From positions 558,001 to 622,000 of the forward strand of contig CBDFMN010000003.1 of assembly GCA_965249685.1 (NCBI GenBank): DNA of 64,000 nucleotides, read 5' to 3'. Below, piece by piece: positions 45,437 to 51,641 of this stretch. Numbering within the stretch: the first letter of the stretch is position 1; every line of letters starts with the position of its first letter. Made by a program: the position numbers and the translations under genes. This DNA is from RH-AL1 sp965249685 (GTDB lineage Bacteria; Pseudomonadota; Alphaproteobacteria; Rhizobiales; Beijerinckiaceae). The notes under the pieces are model-generated. The model was given only the letters and a program-made list of their open reading frames with translations. It had not been told where the DNA came from and did not search any database.

Positions 45437-45533
45437 GCTATTATCGATGCCTGACGTGCAGTTTCATCTTTGCTCCGACAAAGTCGACAGCTTTGGACGC
45501 CAGACGGCTCGTCGGGAGCCGGGCACCGAAGAG

Positions 45534-45860
45534 ATGGACCGCCGGACGTCCACCCGGGCCGACCTCCTCGAGGTAGTCCACGCAAGTTGCCCGGCCCTGT
45601 CGCGGTCGCAGGCGCGCGAGATCTTCGAGATGGCGCTCGACGAAGTAGCCGAAGCCCTTGTGCGCGGCGAAAGTGTAAAGCTGCGATCGTTCGGCCTGTT
45701 CGCCGTGCGCGCCAAACGCGAGCGCGTCGGGCGCAACCCGCGCACCGGCATCGAAGTCCCTATCAAGCCGCGCCGCGTGCTGACGTTCAAGCCCTCGCCG
45801 GTCCTGCTGGGCCAGGTGAACGGGCAGACGGGTAAGGCCAAGATCAAACGCGGAGTCTAG
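45534..45860 (+). CDS. HU/IHF family DNA-binding protein
   Basis: A protein of the HU/IHF family, most like the IHF alpha subunit: TRADLLEVVH near the start, ALVRGESVKLRSFGLFAVR, then the DNA-bending arm RVGRNPRTGIEVPIKPRRVLTFKPS. From ATG 45534 it has 108 residues and a basic C-terminal tail (GQTGKAKIKRG). An earlier ATG at 45447 would add 29 residues unlike the family. I prefer the shorter form, though its ribosome site is weak. It is probably a second, divergent IHF-like protein rather than the housekeeping IhfA. Confidence 0.82.
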   Translation: MDRRTSTRADLLEVVHASCPALSRSQAREIFEMALDEVAEALVRGESVKLRSFGLFAVRAKRERVGRNPRTGIEVPIKPRRVLTFKPSPVLLGQVNGQTGKAKIKRGV

Positions 45861-45870
45861 GGTCCGCCAT

Positions 45871-45933
45871 CTGTTACATCTTGGTACCCGCGAGGCGGAG
45901 TCGCCGGATCCGGACTTTGAGGTTATGTAACAG
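45871..45933. repeat. Nine-base inverted repeat with 45-base spacing
   Basis: CTGTTACAT (45871-45879) is repeated as its exact complement ATGTAACAG (45925-45933). The two arms flank 45 bases that also hold the palindrome CCGGATCCGG (45904-45913). It lies 10 bases after the IHF-like stop and about 130 bases before the ABC transporter gene. A pair of regulator half-sites or a long stem is possible. Confidence 0.55.
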
Positions 45934-46015
45934 CCGTTTCGCCTTGCGCAAACCGAGGCGTCGGCGTTGCGACTAAGCCGATTTGAAGGGTCGCTGCGAC
46001 GTTCGCCCTGAAGGC

Positions 46016-46034
46016 AGCATATTTACCCTATGCT
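46016..46034 (+). promoter_or_regulatory. Inverted repeat upstream of the ABC transporter gene
   Basis: AGCATA-N7-TATGCT is a perfect 6-base inverted repeat with an AT-rich centre, 31 bases before the ATG at 46066. Its right arm (CTATGCTAG) could double as a -10 region, so a bound repressor would block transcription. No regulator gene is adjacent. Confidence 0.45.
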
Positions 46035-46065
46035 AGTGTCGCTTCCGATCGATGGGACGTGACGC

Positions 46066-48195
46066 ATGAAACTGCTGGGAATTCTGGTCGCCGCCTTCGC
46101 CGTGTGCGCGTTCGGCGTCGGCCTCAAGACGCATGATACCAGCTCTTATCTTCTCGCAGCCTTTGCGGCGATCTGCGCCTACACCACCTTTCGAAGCCAG
46201 GCGATTTCGACATATCTGCGAATTTTCACGACGATCTTCGCGATCGAAGTCGTCGTATTCGGGACCTTCTCACTGGTCGAGAAGCTTGGCTTCTGGCCTG
46301 AGGCTTTAGCCGACTACACCATGCCGATCAGCGCCCCATTGACGGTCGCGTTTTTCTCCATCGCCGTCTTCGGGGTCTCCCATTTCGCGCTCGTGCGTCG
46401 TGTGATGACGATCGCCGATCGCTTCTACGAGTCGCGCCGCCCGCGGCACGCGCGCATTTGGCCGTTGCCATCCTTTACGGCGACCGAGCGCAGCGTCGCG
46501 ATCGCCATGGTCGCGTTCCTGGTCGTCATCAACCAGATCCAGGTGTTGCTGTCCCTACGGCTTTCGTTCTTCAGCCGCGACTTTATCAATGCGCTGAACG
46601 CCAAGGACGCCGCCGCCTTTTGGTATCAGCTCCTCTTCATCTTTCCCGTCCTCGCCTTTCCCCTCATCTTTTCCTACGTCGTCGAATTCGTGGTCACGTC
46701 GACGCTGGTCATCCGGTGGCGTGCCTGGCTGACCTCTTCCTATACCGACCGCTGGCTGGACGGGCACAATCATTACCGCATGAGCCTGGCCGGCACGGTG
46801 ACTGACAACCCGGACCAGCGCATCTCAGAGGATGTCCTTCGCTTCATCAGTGGCAGCTCACCCGGTGTGTCGGGCGACGGGCTTGGCATCTATACGATTT
46901 CGATCACCCTCATCTCCAAGTTCAGTTCGCTTGTGTCATTTGCGATCCTGCTTTGGACACTGTCGAGCGGCTTTTCTTTTCCCGGCACGTCGATCGTCAT
47001 TCCGGGATTCTTATTCTGGTGCGCGCTCATCTATGCCGGCGTCGGCACGTTTTGCACGCACGCGATCGGCCGGGCCTTGCGCTACCTGTCGTTCGCGCGG
47101 CAGCGGTACGAGGCGGACTTCCGCTTTTCGTTGGCGCGGATTCGCGAGTACAGCGAGCAAATCGCGTTGCTGAAGGGCGAGGAGACAGAGAAGACGTCGC
47201 TTGCCAACCGCTTCTCGAGAATCGTCGCCAATTACTTCGATATCGTCTCGGTTCGCAAAAAGCTGATGGCTTTCACGCAAGCCTATGGCCAGCTCAGCCC
47301 GTTCATCCCTTATATCGTTGGGGCGGCGTTCTACTTTACGGGCAAAATCACCTTCGGCGTGCTCTCGCAGATTGCCCGCGCCTTCGGAAACGTCGATGAC
47401 GCTCTCACGTTTTTCGTCAACTACTACGTAAACTTGGCGGAGTTCCAGTCTGTCGTGGACCGTCTCGTGTCCTACGAGGTAGCCCTCGACGCCACGCTTG
47501 CGGGGCCGGACCACCTTGTGCGCGAGCGCGGCGGTGAGCATCGCGATATCGAGATGTCGGACGTTGCCGTCAGTTTGCCGCACGGCGTCCCGCTCCTCTC
47601 GCGCGTGGACCTTCGCCTGACGTCCGGTCAGAACGCTTTCGTCTATGGACCGTCCGGGGCGGGGAAATCGACTCTGTTTCGCGTCATTGCCGGGCTGTGG
47701 CCGTTCGCGTCCGGGCGCATCACGGCCCCGCCTGCCGCTGACGTGATGATCTTGCCGCAAAAACCGTACATACCGATCGGCACGCTGCGGACAGCTCTGG
47801 CCTATCCCGCCGAAGCGGTCGCCTACGACGATGAGGCCATGCGGCGGGCGTTGAGGGACGCCGAACTCGGCGCGCTCGTCGAGCAGCTCGACGTCGATGA
47901 TCACTGGTCTCAGCGCCTGTCGGGCGGCGAACAGCAAAGACTGGCGCTTGCTCGCGCGATCCTGGCCAAGCCCAAGTGGCTGATGCTGGACGAGGCGACG
48001 GGATCGATGGACACCGAGCTTGCCGCGCGCCTGTACGCGAAGCTCAAAACTATTCTGCCCGGAACGACTGTCATATCGATCGCTCACGGCGAGGTCCTGA
48101 ACATTGACGTCGATCGTAAGATCGATGTTCGGGCGTTCATCGGCGGGGGCGGCAAAGTGGCGATTCCGGCAGTGGCGCCGGCCATTCCTTCGTGA
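46066..48195 (+). CDS. ABC transporter, fused SbmA/BacA-like permease and ATPase
   Basis: A 709-residue inner-membrane ABC transporter with permease and ATPase in one chain. The permease (about 140-470) resembles the SbmA/BacA and BclA group that takes up peptides, bleomycin or cobalamin (FFSRDFINALNAKD, SYTDRWLDGHNHYRM, NPDQRISEDV). The ATPase has Walker A GPSGAGKST at 528-536, signature LSGGEQ at 618-623, Walker B LMLDE at 639-643 and the switch histidine in SIAHGE. Four extra hydrophobic segments fill the first 110 residues, longer than the family norm. Substrate and direction are unknown. Confidence 0.9.
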   Translation: MKLLGILVAAFAVCAFGVGLKTHDTSSYLLAAFAAICAYTTFRSQAISTYLRIFTTIFAIEVVVFGTFSLVEKLGFWPEALADYTMPISAPLTVAFFSIAVFGVSHFALVRRVMTIADRFYESRRPRHARIWPLPSFTATERSVAIAMVAFLVVINQIQVLLSLRLSFFSRDFINALNAKDAAAFWYQLLFIFPVLAFPLIFSYVVEFVVTSTLVIRWRAWLTSSYTDRWLDGHNHYRMSLAGTVTDNPDQRISEDVLRFISGSSPGVSGDGLGIYTISITLISKFSSLVSFAILLWTLSSGFSFPGTSIVIPGFLFWCALIYAGVGTFCTHAIGRALRYLSFARQRYEADFRFSLARIREYSEQIALLKGEETEKTSLANRFSRIVANYFDIVSVRKKLMAFTQAYGQLSPFIPYIVGAAFYFTGKITFGVLSQIARAFGNVDDALTFFVNYYVNLAEFQSVVDRLVSYEVALDATLAGPDHLVRERGGEHRDIEMSDVAVSLPHGVPLLSRVDLRLTSGQNAFVYGPSGAGKSTLFRVIAGLWPFASGRITAPPAADVMILPQKPYIPIGTLRTALAYPAEAVAYDDEAMRRALRDAELGALVEQLDVDDHWSQRLSGGEQQRLALARAILAKPKWLMLDEATGSMDTELAARLYAKLKTILPGTTVISIAHGEVLNIDVDRKIDVRAFIGGGGKVAIPAVAPAIPS

Positions 48196-48229
48196 GGACG
48201 GTGACGGCATAACGGGGATCGCGATGTCC

Positions 48230-48263
48230 GGGCGGAAGGAGGCGGTCCCTACGCCTCCCGCCC
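48230..48263. terminator. Hairpin between the ABC transporter gene and thyX
   Basis: GGGCGG-AAG-GAGGCG pairs with CGCCTC-CCGCCC around a 7-base loop, leaving the AAG as a bulge. It overlaps the last codons of thyX. No T-run follows on either strand, so terminator function is uncertain, but it is the only strong stem between the two convergent genes. Confidence 0.4.
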
Positions 48264-49187
48264 AAGGACAATTGCCAAGTCCCGCCACTCGCGGGGGGTG
48301 AGGCCGCTGGAGGCGCCGTCGACCGCCTCGCCGGCGATCATCCGGCGCACCACGGCGAGCGCCGTGCGCGACAGGGTTGTGGCTCCAAGCCTGTGCTCGA
48401 GGAAGGCTTCGTGCGAGAGCGGCACCCAGCGGGCCATCACCGCCATCAGCGCTTCCGCATAGACGCGGATCTCGTACTGGGCGTGCGGGTCGGCGCGCAG
48501 GCGCAAGAAGCTCATGAGGTTGTGAAGGTTCGTCTTCCAATACCATTGCGTATAGGTGCCGAGTGTCAGGTTGATCCGCGCCAGTTCGCGCGCGAGGCCG
48601 TCGCGGCTCTCGTCGACCTTGCCGCCATCGGCATCTTCGTTGAGCATCCAGGCATAGTTGGCATAGGTCCGCTCGGCGTCGCCGCGCAGGATATCCAGCA
48701 CCTGCCGCGCCTCGCCCATCTCGAGCCCGTCACCGCGTCCCTGTCTGTTGGACGCCGATTGCGCCTTCAGCTGCGCCTCGTCCGGCATGTAAAACTCGCG
48801 GTCCAAGACCGAGTAGCGCGCGGACACCTCGTTGACGCTCGCGGTGCGGTGGCGGATCCACTGCCGTGCGACGAAGATCGGCAATTTCACGTGGAGCTTG
48901 ATCTCGGCCATCTCGAACGGCGTCGTATGCCAATGGCGCATGAGGTAGTTGATCAGTCCACGGTCTTCGCTGACCTTCCTGGTCCCGCGCCCGTAGGAGA
49001 CGCGCGCCGCCTGCACGACGGCGTTGTCATCGCCCATGTAGTCGATGACGCGGATAAAACCGTGGTCGAGCAACGGTACGGGCGTGAAGAGGATCTCCTC
49101 CATCGCGGGCACCGTCGGGCGCAGCGTCGGCGTGGACGCCGCGCGCGCCTCGACGATTTCCTTAGTCTGCGCGTCGTTAATGGTCAT
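48249..49187 (-). CDS. thyX: Flavin-dependent thymidylate synthase
   Basis: A 312-residue ThyX, which makes dTMP from dUMP with methylenetetrahydrofolate and FAD/NADPH, yielding tetrahydrofolate directly. The ThyX motif is intact at 112-126 (RHRTASVNEVSARYS). The ATG at 49187 is preferred to one 12 codons earlier on family length. It follows ohr on the same strand after 81 bases that hold a hairpin. A folA gene is also present in this window, although ThyX does not oxidise folate as ThyA does. Confidence 0.94.
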   Translation of the reverse strand: MTINDAQTKEIVEARAASTPTLRPTVPAMEEILFTPVPLLDHGFIRVIDYMGDDNAVVQAARVSYGRGTRKVSEDRGLINYLMRHWHTTPFEMAEIKLHVKLPIFVARQWIRHRTASVNEVSARYSVLDREFYMPDEAQLKAQSASNRQGRGDGLEMGEARQVLDILRGDAERTYANYAWMLNEDADGGKVDESRDGLARELARINLTLGTYTQWYWKTNLHNLMSFLRLRADPHAQYEIRVYAEALMAVMARWVPLSHEAFLEHRLGATTLSRTALAVVRRMIAGEAVDGASSGLTPREWRDLAIVLGREA

Positions 49188-49240
49188 GAGTGCCGGACCG
49201 GATTTGAGCCACGCCGACGTCATAGACGCAAAAGCACGAC

Positions 49241-49259
49241 GCGGGGAAGCTTGCCCCGC
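49241..49259 (-). terminator. Probable terminator of ohr
   Basis: GCGGGG and CCCCGC (49241-49246 and 49254-49259) form a perfect 6-base stem around a 7-base loop. On the minus strand it lies just after the ohr stop, and TTTT follows a few bases further on. The T-run is short and displaced, so the call is moderate. Confidence 0.45.
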
Positions 49260-49268
49260 CCCGGCCGA

Positions 49269-49691
49269 TCAGACGACGGTCAGCGTGACGTCGACGTTAC
49301 CGCGCAGGGAGTGCGAGTAGGGGCAGACGACATCGGCCTTGTGGACGAGACGCTCGGCTTCGGCGTGGTCCATGCCCGGAATGTGGATCGAGAGCGCCAC
49401 CGCGATCCCAAACCCTGTGCCGTCGTCGCGCGGGCCGATGCCCACGTCGGCCTGGACCTTGGCGTCTTCCGGCACCTTGACCTTCTCCTGGCCGGCGACG
49501 AACTTCAGGGCACCCAGGAAGCAGGCGGAATAGCCGACAGCGAAGAGCTGCTCGGGGTTCGTGCCCGAGCCGTTGCCGCCGCCGAGTTCCTTCGGCGTTG
49601 AGAGGACGACGTCGACCTTGCCGTCGGATGTCGCACCATGCCCTTCGCGGCCGCCGGTGGAACTTGCATGCGCGGTATAGAGCGTTTTCAT
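49269..49691 (-). CDS. ohr: Organic hydroperoxide resistance protein Ohr
   Basis: A 140-residue Ohr/OsmC-fold thiol peroxidase that reduces organic hydroperoxides with lipoylated partners. The two catalytic cysteines are Cys57 (GYSACFLGA) and Cys123 (VVCPYSHS), in the arrangement of Ohr rather than OsmC. AGGAGG lies 8 bases before the ATG. It is divergent from ohrR, which is expected to repress it; a 33-base imperfect inverted repeat lies between them. Confidence 0.94.
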   Translation of the reverse strand: MKTLYTAHASSTGGREGHGATSDGKVDVVLSTPKELGGGNGSGTNPEQLFAVGYSACFLGALKFVAGQEKVKVPEDAKVQADVGIGPRDDGTGFGIAVALSIHIPGMDHAEAERLVHKADVVCPYSHSLRGNVDVTLTVV

Positions 49692-49746
49692 AATGCCTCC
49701 TGTAACTTAGGGTCGAGAGCCGCCGAGGGAAAGCAGGCAGGGCATC

Positions 49747-49779
49747 TTGATAGCGCAAAACTAAATGGTGTGCAATCAA
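49747..49779. promoter_or_regulatory. Candidate OhrR operator between ohr and ohrR
   Basis: TTGATAGCGCA (49747-49757) and TGTGCAATCAA (49769-49779) form an inverted repeat with 9 of 11 pairs matching and an 11-base AT-rich centre. It lies 55 bases upstream of ohr and 37 upstream of ohrR, so one bound OhrR dimer could control both. Binding is inferred from position and symmetry. Confidence 0.6.
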
Positions 49780-49816
49780 GCGTATCGGCCAAGCGAAAAG
49801 AACGGTAAGAGCCGGA

Positions 49817-50290
49817 ATGGACCAGACGACCCCTCTGCTGCTCGAGAAGAAGCTGTGCTTCGCGGTCTATGCGGCCTCGCACGCGTTCACCCGCGCCTAC
49901 CGGGCTCTTCTCGATCCGCTCGGCCTGACTTACCCGCAATATCTCGTGCTGCTCGTGCTATGGGAGAAGGACGGCCTGCGCGTCAAAGAGATCGGTGCGC
50001 GGCTCTATCTCGACTCAGGAACGTTGACGCCTCTGCTGAAACGGCTGGAAGCGGCAGGCTATGTCCGCCGGCTGCGCGACACTGCCGACGAACGCCAGGT
50101 CAGCATCATGCTGACGCCGTCCGGGCAGGCACTGGAGAAGAAGGCTCTATCCATTCCCGAAGACCTCCAATGCATGACCGGTCTGCCACGCGGTGAGATC
50201 GTCGCCTTGACCGAGCAGGTCGCACGGCTCAGACATGGCCTCCAGCAAGCCTATGGCGATATGGACGCGAAGGAGGGCGAGGGGTTATGA
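49817..50290 (+). CDS. ohrR: Organic hydroperoxide-sensing MarR-type repressor OhrR
   Basis: A 157-residue MarR-family repressor. The sensing cysteine is Cys14 in LEKKLCFAVYAAS, and a second cysteine is Cys119. Their spacing of 105 residues equals that of the Cys22-Cys127 pair in Xanthomonas OhrR, pointing to a 2-Cys mechanism with a disulfide on oxidation. The winged helix spans about 38-105 (YPQYLVLLVLWEKDGLRVKEIGARLYLDSGTLTPLLKRLE). It is divergent from ohr. Its stop overlaps the cinA-like start (ATGA). Confidence 0.92.
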   Translation: MDQTTPLLLEKKLCFAVYAASHAFTRAYRALLDPLGLTYPQYLVLLVLWEKDGLRVKEIGARLYLDSGTLTPLLKRLEAAGYVRRLRDTADERQVSIMLTPSGQALEKKALSIPEDLQCMTGLPRGEIVALTEQVARLRHGLQQAYGDMDAKEGEGL

Positions 50291-51027
50291 GCGAGGCGAT
50301 CGTCACCGCTGCCGTTCTCGTCATCGGCGACGAGATCCTTTCAGGGCGCACCAAAGACCGCAACGTCGGAACCATCGCCGACCGATGCACGGAATTGGGT
50401 ATCGACCTTCGCGAAGTCCGGATCGTACCCGACGAGGAGGCCGAGATCGTCGCCGCGCTCGACGCCCTGCGGCACCGCTACACCTATGTGTTCACGACAG
50501 GCGGCATCGGTCCAACGCACGATGACATCACGGCCGACGCGGTCGCCAAGGCGTTCGGTGTCGGCATCACTGAAGATCCGCGCGCTATCGCACTCCTGCT
50601 GGAGCGTATCAAGCCGGAAGACATGAACGAATCACGACGGCGGATGGCGCGCATTCCGCACGGGGCCTCGCTCGTCGCCAACGCGGTCTCCAAGGCGCCG
50701 GGCTTCTGGATCGGCAACGTCATTACGATGGCCGGCGTGCCCGCAGTCATGGCCGCCATGCTGGACGCCATCAGTCCCCAGCTCGCGGTCGGCGCACAGA
50801 CGATCGCGCAGTCTATTTCCGCCGATGGCCTGCCGGAGGGCGATTACGCCGCTGCGCTGCGCGATATCGCGCTTGCTTTTCCCGATCTCTCCGTCGGCTC
50901 CTATCCCGCATACCGCGACGGGGTTTTTCATAACGAGATCGTCGTCCGCGGCAAGCAGGCGACGCAGGTCGAGGCCGCGGCGGCGCAGGTGGGCGCCATG
51001 GTCGCGAGCCTCGGCGGGCAGCCCTGA
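50287..51027 (+). CDS. CinA-like molybdopterin-binding domain protein
   Basis: A 246-residue protein of the MoaB/MogA/CinA N-terminal fold (VLVIGDEILSGRTKDRN at the start, FTTGGIGPTHDDITADAVAKAFG in the middle). It lacks the C-terminal nicotinamide-mononucleotide deamidase domain of full CinA. Such short proteins are often named competence/damage-inducible protein A, with little evidence. It starts inside the ohrR stop and is followed 3 bases later by gpt. Confidence 0.87.
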   Translation: MSEAIVTAAVLVIGDEILSGRTKDRNVGTIADRCTELGIDLREVRIVPDEEAEIVAALDALRHRYTYVFTTGGIGPTHDDITADAVAKAFGVGITEDPRAIALLLERIKPEDMNESRRRMARIPHGASLVANAVSKAPGFWIGNVITMAGVPAVMAAMLDAISPQLAVGAQTIAQSISADGLPEGDYAAALRDIALAFPDLSVGSYPAYRDGVFHNEIVVRGKQATQVEAAAAQVGAMVASLGGQP

Positions 51028-51030
51028 CGC

Positions 51031-51522
51031 ATGGCCGCCGCCTCGCCGTACTACGTCTCGTGGGATCAGCTGCATCGCGATTGCCGCGATCTCGCCGCCC
51101 GCCTCGCCCCGCTCGCTCCGTTCAAGGGTCTCATCGCGGTGACCCGCGGCGGACTGATCCCCGCCGGCATCATCTCGCGCGAGTTGGGGATCCGCGTCGT
51201 TGAGACCGTCTGCGTCGCCAGCTACCACGGCGAGCAGCAGCAGGGCCGGCTCGAACTCCTGAAAGGCGTCGCCTCCGCCTTCCGGTCGGACGACGGTGCC
51301 GGCCTGCTGGTCATCGACGACCTCGTCGACACGGGAGAGACCGCCCGTTTCCTGCGCTTGCAATGGCCCAAGGCCTACCTCGCTGCGGTCTATGCCAAGC
51401 CCCTGGGCCGACCGCTGCTCGACACGTTCATCACGGAGGTGTCGCAAGGCACCTGGATCTATTTTCCTTGGGACCTGGGCCTGAGTTTCCAAGCGCCCGT
51501 CGCCGCGCAGGATGACGGCTAG
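51031..51522 (+). CDS. gpt: Xanthine phosphoribosyltransferase
   Basis: A 163-residue type I phosphoribosyltransferase of the Gpt group, which salvages xanthine or guanine with PRPP. The N-terminal YYVSWDQLHRDCRDLA, IAVTRGGLIPAGIISRELGIR and the PRPP loop LLVIDDLVDTGETAR are all typical, and the C-terminus WIYFPWDLG is diagnostic for Gpt. It is close behind the cinA-like gene. Confidence 0.92.
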   Translation: MAAASPYYVSWDQLHRDCRDLAARLAPLAPFKGLIAVTRGGLIPAGIISRELGIRVVETVCVASYHGEQQQGRLELLKGVASAFRSDDGAGLLVIDDLVDTGETARFLRLQWPKAYLAAVYAKPLGRPLLDTFITEVSQGTWIYFPWDLGLSFQAPVAAQDDG

Positions 51523-51641
51523 CCGAGATCTCCCGCTGCCATGCCCGTGCCGGCAGCGCTGCCCCCGGCGTCAGAAGTCGGGCCATTAGCAATGACTTAA
51601 GCTGTCCTTCCTAAGCTGCGGGTGCGCGCTGGGAATGTGGA

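Noticed and set aside
51535..51557. Terminator after gpt
   Set aside because: GCTGCC/GGCAGC can pair, but the loop is 11 bases and no T-run follows.
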